Positions 22,791-33,550 of a DNA stretch of 64,000 nucleotides are shown here, one piece after another (within the stretch, counting starts at the first letter, position 1; each line of letters begins with the position of its first letter). Origin of the DNA: Apostichopus japonicus. Its lineage: Eukaryota; Echinodermata; Holothuroidea; Aspidochirotida; Stichopodidae. The stretch lies in NCBI RefSeq assembly GCF_037975245.1, contig NC_092562.1:8473001-8537000 (forward strand). Direction: 5' to 3'. The notes below the pieces were generated by a model. That model was not told where the DNA came from and ran no database searches. It worked only from the letters and a program-made list of their open reading frames with translations. The position numbers were made by a program, and so were the translations under genes.

Positions 22791-25751
22791 TTAAACATTA
22801 GCTAATTTTACACATTGATGATGTAAAGGGAGTGACTGTCTAATTTTCTGTTATTTTATTTCTTTGTTTTAAAACATTGGTTTCAATGAAACTGAACACA
22901 GGTTTGTAGCCAAGTCGATTTTTTGAAACTGATTTACTGTCTTCTTTGGAAAGAGGAAAGGAACATCACGTTATACAAATGATGTATGTGGGCTTGTAAT
23001 TATAGGGATAACTTAATAACGGCCAAAACAAAAAAATTTGATGAGCGCAACACTCCACGTTATAGTTTGCACATATAGGCTATATAGTAAACGTAAATGA
23101 AAAGAGCTTTTCAAAACCTTTCTACAGATTTTGAATGTGATTATCACAAGCAGCAAATGTACTGAATATGGCACAAATTGGCTAGATCTCTAGCTGTACT
23201 ACTTTAAAGGGGTTGGTAGCAGAATTGATATGTTAGCTCAATTTGGTACAGAACATAATATGTTGTAGCTTCACAGTGCTCCTATGTTAGATGTCCACAT
23301 ATGATATCTTGTCATGCTGGACATTGGAAAATATTTGGTTGTGGTTGCAAGGTTGGTTGTGGTTGCAAGGTTGGTTGTGGTTGCAAGGTTGGTTGTGGTT
23401 GCTGATCACAAGTGAATGTTGCAAATACGTCTGTAACTTTCAAGAGAGCTGCTCAAAGAGCTTTGGATTTGACTTTATCTTAGCAGCAAGATTTTAATAG
23501 GTTGCCAATCAGGTGAATGCGTGTAAAATTTTAAGGCAACGAATTACAAAACCTCTGGCCTATTGGATAAGTGATTCATACAAATACGGTGACAACTTTC
23601 ACCGTGGTCATTTTGGCTAACTATGACTGCTCTAATTTGAGAGCAGAAAGGCAAATTGTTAATAGTTACTGTATTTGAACCATTCTGAATGCATATTGCA
23701 ATTTGGTATCATTTTCATGCTATTGCTTTCATTTCCATGTAATTGCAGTCAATTGCTTTTCTGCAAAGATCATTGGGAACAACACAACTGGGTCCCCTAT
23801 GCTCAGGCCGCCACAACTAGTATTAGTTTCTTCAGACTTAGCATACAAATCATAAATGAATGAAATTTTTAGCTTGAATTATTCCTAAGAACAAATCCAG
23901 TTTAAATTCAATAACCATCATGCTGTCACCAAAGAGACTAGGGCAATTCCAATGTTTTGTCTCTTTATATGGTAAACAGAAGTGCCAGTGACTTTATGGG
24001 AACAAGGGGGTTCACGTTTGGGAAAAGCATACCTCGAAGTTGAAGTAATCTTTCCCACAAGAATTGTGCATTTTCTTTATATAGGCCTATCCTAAGTGAG
24101 TTAATTGGTTTCATTAGCCTTTATTGGACTGTGGGGTATACAGGTTACCATTGCTGTCCTCTTACTAGATTGAAATGATTATGTATAGCGCCTGTATAAG
24201 TGCATTTAACGTCAGCCTTCCATCTCGACTGTTTAGTATGTAGATGTTCGGGTGAACTAGAACTTGTCACATCTCAAGTTGAGTGAATCCATCCACCGCG
24301 ATATTTCTTTTTTCTTTAGTGGTAGCTTAGGTTATGGTGGTTACAGTTTACCGAGCTGTATATAGTGCCTCCTGTTCTTTGGATGGGAAATGTGATATGG
24401 CTTTTAAACCAATTTCTGGGATGAATGGCTGCGGTTCAGTTTGTTTTTCTTTCATGCTGATATTTGAATGAGCGGTTCTCGATATCGATATAGGTAAAAT
24501 TTTGAGATATTTGCTCTTCAAGCCCCCCGTGGGCATTGATTGATACTTCCACATTAAAAGCGTAATGTAAACACTGCCTGAGGTACCGTGTACCACTTCA
24601 TCAAGCTCTTAAGCGTTTCTGATATTGCTGATGATTTCGTCGTCACGATCTTAGGATTAATTTTCATCACAAGGTCAAAGACACGTTTAACGTTTTCTTA
24701 CAAGCGACCGTAACTGCATCCTACATCCCGATATCATCAACTCATCGTGGTTTCTCTAACTGGATAAATAGAAATGTCACCTTACATACCGATAGTCACT
24801 AGAATTGGTGGATTGAGAAAGGTGGTGCACCCTTTGCCAGTTTTCTCTAAACCAAGGGCAATCCTGTAGTATCCAGCACTTTGGATATGATCGACATAGT
24901 AATATAGTACATACCATCCTTGTTGTCTCGTGGAATAAACAACAATATAAGTAGCAAGACATCATTAAGCTCGTAACCAATAACATGGACACTCCAAACG
25001 AAAAACATCGATGAACAATAACGTCAAATTTTGACTGAGATAACTTCGTATATGTATTATTATGTGGACCTACATGGCTGAGCGAAGAATCCTATCAATT
25101 ATTGTAGACTTCAAGTCTCTTCCTTGGACCCAAAAGTCAAAGGCTGCCTGAACTCATTTTCCACCCTAACCATGGTCAAATTAACTCTCTGTTTCACAGT
25201 AGTGAAAGTGAAAACGATAAACCTAAAAGTGACTGCTTTCACATTTATGCTTATAGTTTAACCATTGTCATTGTCAAAATGTGTGCTTTGTTACATGTAA
25301 ATAATTGAAAGCAACCCGCTTCCCATGGAGTTGGCCAAGAACAGCCCCCCCCCCCCCCAATTCAGAATTTTACTAAACAAATTTTGATCATAACATAATG
25401 AATAAGTGGACAATTTTCGCGAGCGTGCATTGCTATCATATTTGCTAATATTTTCTTATACACCGGTGTTTCGGTAGTAATTTACCCTCCTTCCGTAGAG
25501 AAGTTCATTTCGTCAACGAATGAGTATTATCTCCCCGAAGGTGCTAATCACTCATGTGAGAATTTCAAAGGTAGGGGTATGAACCGTTACGGAAGGGCCG
25601 GAGCCTGGCGAATCAAAGATTCTATAAAGTAGGGATTCCACGTTGAAGCCAACTCCCATGTAGGATTCTGCGGTCCACCACCAGAAAAATTACCCCTTTC
25701 GACGCCAAAGCATTCTTTCAATCCTATCAGTTACAAACTATATACTACTTT
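22791..25751. other. gene-free stretch
   Basis: No convincing exons. A (GGTTGTGGTTGCAAGGTT)-type short repeat lies at 23,336-23,402 and a poly-C run near 25,347. A single TATAGCGCCTGTATAAGTGC box near 24,185 resembles the TATATAGCGC repeat family. Confidence 0.45.
23336..23402 (+). repeat. 17-bp tandem repeat
   Basis: Four units of TTGGTTGTGGTTGCAAG in direct head-to-tail order. They account for the WLWLQGWLWLQG-like translation there. Non-coding. Confidence 0.85.
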
Positions 25752-26017
25752 CACGCGCGTAGCGAGGAATTTGCCAAGGGAGGGGCGGAGCCTTAGGCAA
25801 ACTATCTAAGCGTAGCGCCACCATAAGTTGGCGCGAAGCGTACCAGAAAGTTTAGGCCGAAAATGCCTCCCAGATCGCTGGAAATGACACTTCACAGGCC
25901 TTGTAAGTTGCATCTAAGCATTTTCTATTATGAAATTACTAGCGATATCATAAAAAAATTATGCTCAAGGGGGGGGGGGGGTTGCCCCTTCGACCCCCCC
26001 CCTTGGCTACGCGCCTG
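25752..26017. mobile_element. hAT-like non-autonomous element, 8-bp duplication
   Basis: Ends are CACGCGCGTAGC and GCTACGCGCCTG (inverted). Flanks carry an exact 8-bp duplication ACTACTTT at 25,744-25,751 and 26,018-26,025. The element is 266 bp and non-coding. Its interior has the GGGGGG/CCCCCC and GCGTAGCG-rich composition typical of such elements, and a CCTTCGACCCC segment near the right end. GC-rich compared with surroundings. Confidence 0.88.
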
Positions 26018-26498
26018 ACTACTTTCGAAGGCCAAGATGCGAGAAAAACAGTTCGACCGAACATAACTACCAACATGTTTCTCATGCTTCCTCAAATCCT
26101 TTACCAGTTTACGGCTAATCGTAAATTACTGTGTATAGGGGATTTCCTTTATATTTTGCACGTGACTGCCATGGTTTTGACTTTTGATACTTTCTGTGTT
26201 CGTAAGAACAGTTTTTTTGGCATATTCTTTAACGATGCCCTCTTTTGTATAAAGATCTCCACGGACGGGGTGGATTGAAGAGAAGCAACCTGTGGAACAA
26301 AACAGAGAGTTTGTGGTCGGCGGAATAATCGAAGAAAACATTACATTAGTGAGTCCTGTCACAGTTTCACACTCTGTGAAGTTGGTGTAATGTCCAAGCG
26401 AAGCTATATTACGGATCCTAGTGCGAGTTCCTGAAATAAGTTTATTTCAACGATGTTCGTCGTCGCGGTTCGTCGTCAGTAGTTGCACTGTGTTTTAA

Positions 26499-26853
26499 AG
26501 GATGTGAAGACTCGCGCACAAGGAAACGTCTAATGCCGGTAATCTGACCTAGTTTCGAATGAGGTGTAACAGAAGTGTTAGACACCACCATCGATCCCAG
26601 AAAATACGCACACAACTTGCTACCTTCGGTAATTAGACACTAGTGTACAGTCAGTACATAACCAGCTGCGGTCAATACCCACAGCACAGTGTACAAACGA
26701 TACAGCGATTGACATCTCAGGTCCAGCTAAAGATAACAAGGTATCCCGTTTCATTACTGTCTGCATTTTGTAGCGACAAGCAGAAAACTTCACTTGCAAG
26801 CAACGGAAAGTTAACCTATTCAGAGCGCGGTTTGGGGCGAGTCTTCAATGCCT
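26499..26853 (-). mobile_element. TTAA MITE family 1, copy 2
   Basis: Reverse-oriented copy bounded by TTAA at 26,495-26,498 and 26,854-26,857. Ends AGGATGTGAAGACTCGC and GCGAGTCTTCAATGCCT. At 26,714-26,720 it carries the single ATCTCAG heptamer that is occupied by a palindrome in copy 1. Confidence 0.92.
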
Positions 26854-26857
26854 TTAA

Positions 26858-29266
26858 TTTCATTTCAATATTCCGCGGAGACGAAGGGTGGGGAGGGGGG
26901 AGGGGGAACTAATCTAGCCGAAAGTTGACCCTGAGTTGTTTGATGTGAAAAGTTGCTGTTAATGTGACGTGTCACGGCGCATGTGACACAAGCGGTGGAG
27001 TGGGATAAGCCGATTTCCCAGTTCTAAGGTAATATAACTTGCATTAGGCCCGGATATTTAACACTGATCAGAGTTTTCATGCAAATAGACCTTATACTTT
27101 ATGTTTATGGATATTATGTTGGATATTATGTTTACGGATATTACGGATTCAAATGGGTATGTTTTTTTGTGTCTGGGGTGGTGCTGAAATAAGAAAGTGA
27201 TCACTGCACGATTCAATTGAGAGAAGAAAAAAAATGCCATTTAATCTAAGCACTAATTTGAATATTAATGATTACGTTTGATGGGTAACAATGTGAACAA
27301 TACTGTTTCAAAGTGATAAAGGATATATACAAGTGGTAAATATACCCACAATGGTCAAATTGTAGTCCATATTGCCACATTCCAGATTTTTAATTTTCCT
27401 CTTTGACATTTTTGTCTAAATTTAGTCGGAGTTGTTAAGTGGGCGATTACGTAGAGGATGTCACGGGGTCGTTTGTGGTACGTTTCTTACATTTTTGCAC
27501 ACGACACGCAAGTGTCGTCTTTGTTCTATGTGCTTGAGCTAATGCGCCATATTTTCACCAGAACTGGTTTTCAACTACTCGGGTTCTATTTCTTTAATAC
27601 TATTTATAATATAGTTATAACCTAAAGGAATATATCTATGCACATTTTCCCACCCACAAAGTCAGTTTCCCTCCCCTGGTCCTGATTTTCGGAGTTCGTG
27701 CCAGAAGCACCTGCACTGAATTCCATGATTTGTGCAAAGGATAACTTCAATCGGGGTATTCGACCTCTCTGTATAGACTCAGTTCTACTGCGCCATATTC
27801 TTTATGATTTATGAGTAACACGTTCGCTTTGATCTTGCCGCCCACTTTAAGGCCCCTTAGCAATGGTAGCAACTGACATAGCAACTATCACAGCCTATAA
27901 ACAAAACTTAACTTGGGGATTGTGAGGCGTTCAATCCTTCCTTTTGTAACATTTGGCAATCGTATTGCATTTACCATGTTAGAGGATGTCTCTCCGCGCA
28001 CTTGCTACAGTTCAGCCTGAGAGCCATATATAAGCTCCGCTACAACTTTCTCTTGTAACCGATTCTAATCTTGAGCGAGACGAAATGTTTAAAGTAACTT
28101 CAGCGAAAGCAGCACGTGGAGTAAAATAGCAACCTAAGCAGAAGAGGAAGGTGGAAAATCTCAACCCATTGCTGTGTAATACAAAACCATATAATATGGG
28201 CTTTTACAGGGTGTGCACAATATCACGGATGCATGAAGGTTTCCAGAAAGCAGTACATTCACACGTTCTTATCACGTCACATGAAATGTTATTCTACCGT
28301 GGAGAAACGATATTCCAATGGCTGCTTTGTTATCTGATAATCAGCTAATGTACCCCCCCATCGCCCCCTCCCCCAGTGATTATAATCGATATTAAATAAA
28401 TGTATTATTTAAACTTTCTCTCCTTTCGTTTTTGGTCCGGGTTTTTTCTATCCGTATTTTCTTCCTCTTACAACATTTTACTGCATTTATGCGCTTCATA
28501 CATATATTTGTGCAAACAAACCGATAAACATTATATTAGTATTCTTCTGTAACGCTTCCAGTTATGCGTAGTTTCCGATGAAATCATAATTTGATTCATT
28601 GGTTATGCAGGATTATAATGTGTGACTTTAACGTTTAGGTCTCTAAAGTGTGACTTTAGGGTTTATCAAGTGTGAATTTAAGGTTTATAAAATGTGAATT
28701 TAAGACCATACTGAAAGTAGCTTGACCCTTCAGAGCTTTCGTAGAAAATGTACACAGAAATTTCACTTTTTAGAGGCAGGCCAAGCCGTATTTATGAAAT
28801 GAATGTGTCGCAAGTGGTATGACAGATATATATTAAATTAATATAGATCAACACACTTCACGGCTGGTTTCGTCCTTTTGTGACTCATCAACGCGAAGGT
28901 ATGAATCGAACACCATAACCTCGGACAAAACCTTATTTGAATAGGGAGAAAACTCATAAAATTCGGTTTGGTTACAATTAGCTATAATTTATTAACTAAT
29001 TTACTATGGCATGAGCAAGTTACTTTTGTGTAACATGATTAGTTCTAGACTTGCCCTTCTTAGGAGGATCAAACCATTTTAAGATATTGATACTTCTATC
29101 TTATATTCTATAAGGGATATATTTTACCATTTTTAGATTTTTGTTGTCTCTTATGGGGAGCGTGCAATGCTGGCAGCAAGGACAGAAGAGTGCCGCCAGA
29201 GTAATTTTAAATGCTTCTTACCACGACAGATCGACTTTGTCATTTGATGAGTTAGGATGGAAGACT

Positions 29267-29268
<2 letters not shown>
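26858..29268. other. gene-free stretch
   Basis: Nothing coding was recognised. Near 28,615-28,710 there are four loose repeats of GTGTGA(C/A)TTTA..GTTTA. A C-rich tract lies at 28,350-28,372. Confidence 0.45.

Positions 29269-29349
<81 letters not shown>
29269..29349. repeat. (AT)n microsatellite
   Basis: Uninterrupted AT dinucleotides for about 80 bp. All Tyr-Ile open frames across it on both strands are artefacts. A shorter (AT) run lies near 29,511. Confidence 0.97.
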
Positions 29350-29352
<3 letters not shown>

Positions 29353-29900
29353 CAAAAAAGAATGATAATGGTATACACAATTATAAATGGTATTACCCCA
29401 TATTACTTACAAAAAAATATTTTAAATTATTTAATTTCATAACCATTTATTAAGAACCTCATCATCAAAGAATCTCTACATCACAAGGGTACATAATGAA
29501 TACCATAGAAATATATATATATATTTGTGTCAGTCAGAAAGTAAACAATGGATGCATTGGGCACCGAGTTCTGAGCGTAATTTACGTAAATGAGAAGAAG
29601 AAGAATTAGGCCCTAAAACATAACCTTGAGAGACCCGAGTATAAAGTAAGGTAACTGGTTTGAGAAATACATGTGAACCAATATTGTTCACAGCTTCTGT
29701 GACAAAGCTCAGTTAATATGAACTGTTTACGATAAAAAACACGCGCATTAAATAAGTTTGAAGTTATTATATTCTCTTCTTCTTCCTTACTTGTTTATCC
29801 TTATTAAACTAGAATCATGTTATTATATATATAGGCACAGATACATGTCATAAGGAACTTTATATGCTGAGCTATCCCATTGATAGTATCACATAACGGT

Positions 29901-30000
29901 CAGTGGCGGTACCAGAAATTCCAAAGTGGAGGTGCGGAGGGGCGTAAGTAAACATTTTTTTTTGTTGGGGGGGGGGGCAGCAAACATAAGGAAGTGCATA
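29901..30000 (+). mobile_element. one end of a CAGTGGCG-type element
   Basis: The terminus-like string CAGTGGCGGTACCAGAAATT is followed by GGAGG.GCGGAGGGGCG and a poly-G run. It resembles the second end at 30,152 (CAGTGGCGTCGCCAAGG) in the same orientation. No matching inverted end or target duplication was found, so the right-hand limit is arbitrary. Confidence 0.4.
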
Positions 30001-30151
30001 AAATGCATATGTATAAATTGCATAATTTAAATTTTGCATGAAATTGTTTTTGAAATTCAAATTTGTGACAAAAATTAACTGTCATATAACCATTGGCTTA
30101 CATTCACCAGTTTTCAAGAAAGGTTGTGATCGATTTCGATACCGTCTTAGT

Positions 30152-30240
30152 CAGTGGCGTCGCCAAGGAGGGGGGCAGGGGGGGAACGTGCCCCCCTGGA
30201 AAACCTAGTGTCCCCCGAGTGCCCCCCATCTGAGATTTGG
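30152..30240 (+). mobile_element. one end of a CAGTGGCG-type element
   Basis: CAGTGGCGTCGCCAAGGAGG then GGGGCAGGGGGGG and GCCCCCCTGG, the common look of a DNA-transposon terminus. No matching inverted partner was seen downstream, so it is probably a truncated end; its right limit is arbitrary. Confidence 0.45.
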
Positions 30241-31995
30241 GTTGGTAAAAAAAATATATATATATTTTGTTATATTCAACTCCCATCATCTGAGTTGGTT
30301 TTTCATAAGGACAAAGAAGCACAGTAATTCGTATTTTCTTCAAATGAGCTGCGAAAATGTGCAGTCCAATCAAATTCCTGAAAAGTAGGCCACCCCTACT
30401 CTCCAGAGAACACTATTTCTGGACCTTTCTCATGATTCTGACATCAGAATATGAAAGAACGCGCTTTATTTTTTCTGGACCGATGAGTAATATTGTTGCT
30501 CTGAACTGGGTACTGCAATATGTTGCCTTGGTCTGAGGTTGACAGGTTAGGAGCTGACGAAATGTGAGAATGTGAGGGTCCGCAGGCACCATACTTGCCT
30601 ATATTTGTGGACCCATATATTAACCCTGTTGTGTAGGGGGTGCAGAGGTCATTTGAGGTCAGATGCTTGTAGGAACAAATGGCGAATGTTCACACCTGCA
30701 TACTGAGCCATACTCGATGTGTGATCAAACTTTGGATTGCATGGTGAGATCCCTGATAGGAGCCAATAACGATCCTGGAACCTGAAACATCTTAATAGAT
30801 AATGGGAGAAAACGAGAAGGACAAGAAAGGAGTCGGGGGTCATGCACACATTACTTCAACAAATGTAGGTTCTATTGATAGGGTTAGGCATAATATCGAA
30901 AGCATGTGGTTCATATCCTCTGCAAAATTCTGCGCGTTGTTAAAATCATTACCTACATGAGAAACTTTTCACAGCCTTTGTTTGCAGAATGCTCCAACCA
31001 GTAATTAATTCATCAATTTACAGCATTTTGTGAATAGATAAAATGTAACTTGGATATTTACCTGAAATCGATTACTTTTTGACGGCATTCAAACTTTCAG
31101 GAAGTTGCGAATAATCACATGCCTGCTCATTGAAAACAATCATATTTCGACTTCCCGTGTGTCCAAATCGAACGTCGGCCTTCTTTCATTATACTAGATC
31201 TCATGTCACAACCAACGTTGGCGTGTCAACATTCTTTAAAGGTGACTCATATTTTTTAGTCCCGTTTTACCCTGTATTTTTTCACATTTTCTATTTAAAA
31301 ATGGACACTTTAATATTTATACTTCAGTTTAACAAATTCGAAAATGATTCAAAAGTCTAGTTAATCTGGCATTTATCATCCAGTTTTGTTCATGTCCGAA
31401 TCTGTGGACCATATACTCTTGTTCAGTAATTAATCCCACAACACTTACTTACATTGTGGAATTTGCGATACCAGTTACACATTTCCAAAACAATGTGCAA
31501 AATCTATTTTTTCATACAAATTAAGGACATTCCCGATGAAATGACCTTTCCGTCAACACATATCTGCATTTGCTATCTCTGGGGTAAACCTGGCGGTATG
31601 ATATGTGAACAGTTTCTGTTATTTTGGCTATCGGATTAACCCTGAATACTGCTCTAATGAGCAGGTTGCTGTCACTGACAACCATGAACTTAGTGTTCAC
31701 GTTTCTTTTGTTTCACAGCCGCTGGTGACTGCAGTACATCAAAGCATGCCGAATAGTTTTGATGGGTTCAAGCGAATCTTATAGGCCTAGTTCTGTGAAC
31801 TTGACGAAGTGGTGCATGGGCAACTACTTGGAATTGCTGATGAGCTCTGATACAGTGTATGAGCCGGAGGACCTCCCTCAATAAGTGAAGAGTGTTTGCA
31901 CGACACGCTTGGACGGTACTGCATTGTAAACCGGGCGTTTTGCATTTCTTGCAGGAATGTGGCGCACGTTGTATATAGAACACTTAATGTCCTAG

Positions 31996-32025
31996 CAGGG
32001 AGTTGCTAGGTCTAACAACTCTCTG
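31996..32025. mobile_element. ultra-short palindromic insertion 5 (30 bp)
   Basis: CAGGGAGTTG-N10-CAACTCTCTG, one mismatch in the arms. Flanked by 7-bp direct repeats GTCCTAG (31,989-31,995) and GTCCGAG (32,026-32,032), one substitution apart. The arm CAGGGAGTT is identical to the insertion at 4381. The mismatches suggest an older event. Confidence 0.78.
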
Positions 32026-32368
32026 GTCCGAGAGTAAGCAAGGCTAAATATGTGGCAATGATTACGAAAGTTTGTTTAATTGCTGTTCATAGCTTACTAT
32101 ATAGTTAATGGACAATATATACTTATTTCATTCAACACTTCTATATTTGGCAATCTGAGTTCGTGATTCTTTTTTGTTGAAGAAACTGCAAAAGTAAAAT
32201 TAACTACATGTCCTATCATTGTACCCCTCAGTCACCACGAAGTCCTCTTCCCTCACACACACCCACGTGGCGGCTTCTCCTTACTACCTCACAAAAGAGA
32301 TTGCTGTTAATTCGTAACCATCCAATATGGAAGAGAACGTGCAACACTAACACCATCCCCGGTCTAAT

Positions 32369-32397
32369 CATGGAGCTATTTCGGTAATAGCTCCATG
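32369..32397. mobile_element. ultra-short palindromic insertion 6 (29 bp)
   Basis: CATGGAGCTATT-N5-AATAGCTCCATG, perfect 12-bp arms, flanked by exact 7-bp direct repeats GTCTAAT at 32,362-32,368 and 32,398-32,404. Same CA..TG ends and GGAG core as the others. Confidence 0.85.
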
Positions 32398-33406
32398 GTC
32401 TAATCAAGGCCAAATCCCTTGTCTTTTTATAATAAGAGGGAACAACAGCGGACAGCTTAACACCAGCCAGTCTGTTCAATATAAAGCAGGCTCAGCAATT
32501 GCCCAACATCATATGGTACTTCAATGCGATAACGCGATCATTCAAGCTGATGAATGAAGTTGTAAAAGCACCGAAAAGACGTAATCACTCAACCCACCAA
32601 TCGCTTTTGCATAAGTTAATTGGTGAACATGATTGATCCAATCGGGGAAGTGTTTTCCCGCACTGGCGCCTACGATCGAAGAACTAAATCCCTCCCCCTT
32701 TTAGAGTTCACTAAATCCTAATCGCCATTCAACTAGAGAACCTTGTTGACATTGAAAGTCTCGCATGTAAGTTACAGTACTGAAGTAGCTGGTATTAGAC
32801 TTAGCTGATGTAAGTTGGGTCCACTTTCGTGACCCGTTTATAATAACACCACAGCTTTTAAGAAAAAGTGATAACGTATAACAAGGAAGGATCTTCATAA
32901 CTTCTTTCCATCGTTCTTGGAAACATCGTTTGACTCAGGCTAATACGTTCCGCGTTTTAAAGTTGCTCACAGGTTCATATATATATTCAGTGTCCGTCAA
33001 ACTATAGCCTAAGTTGTACTACTGTGGTAGGTGTGTGTTTGTGGAACAGTTGTGTCGTGGTCATTTTGTTTTGCTGTTTGCTCTGCAAGGGAATTTAAAA
33101 AGAAATCCCATATACCTTTTTTTCCCACCATTTTTTGTTGTTTTGCTCATGATATGTCGGAGTCCAAACCAAAGGTCGACACAAGGGGCCACTCTTTCGT
33201 TTATTCTGCATATTCCTCTAACTAGCCTTATTCTTGGTTCGTACATATATAAACTTCAACCGAATTGTGGAACTTGTGTTGCACAGGTATACTGTTAGTA
33301 GTAGTAGTATTAAGTACAATCTCAACTGTCCTAGCGCTATATATCTGGAGATGTTGTTGCAACGAAGACCGTTTTTTCCATGGAAATCTGAACAGAACAA
33401 GGTACA

Positions 33407-33550
33407 ATGCGAGGTCTCAGGATAGATACATTCACATTTATAATAGCAACTGTGGTTCAAGTTTATTCGTCGTCTGTTCGCAGGGAGGGACGACTATCCG
33501 TCACTGAGTTACGAGAGCGAAACCACTGTTTTGCTGGCAATTCTTCAAAG
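33407..33550 (+). CDS. TRABD2: Tiki exon 1 (start codon and signal peptide)
   Basis: ATG at 33,407-33,409. The same frame has a TGA at 33,389-33,391 and no other ATG between, which fixes the start. It encodes 48 residues: [20 protein letters not shown] followed by SSS is a basic-hydrophobic signal peptide, then a charged stretch and CFAGNSSK. It ends in AAG with donor GTAATG. Phase 0 matches exon 2, and the Cys-to-NS-(F/Y)-LW spacing agrees with the family. Overlapping longer open frames at 33,234-33,507 are in other frames and are shadows. Confidence 0.82.

Larger units (their letters stand above)
30241..33388. other. upstream flank of the Tiki gene, no gene assigned
   Basis: No conserved protein recognised. 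Around 31,762-31,990 the sequence is coding-like in more than one frame (see findings). Two ultra-short palindromic insertions lie at 31,996 and 32,369. A TATATATA stretch near 32,973 could be promoter-like, but no transcription start can be assigned. Confidence 0.4.

Noticed and set aside
29151-29442. Tyr-Ile repeat proteins on both strands
   Set aside because: Direct translation of an (AT)n microsatellite.
30277-30297. CAACTC..GAGTTG hairpin as another short insertion
   Set aside because: Lacks the GGAG core in the right orientation and has no flanking duplication.
33234-33507. Plus-strand frames with hydrophobic stretches upstream of Tiki, considered as exon 1
   Set aside because: The frame with LLVVVVLSTIST has no ATG after its in-frame stop. 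The MICRSPNQ frame has a donor (GCACAG|GTATAC) but lacks the Cys spacing expected before NSYLW. The 33,407 ATG frame fits better.
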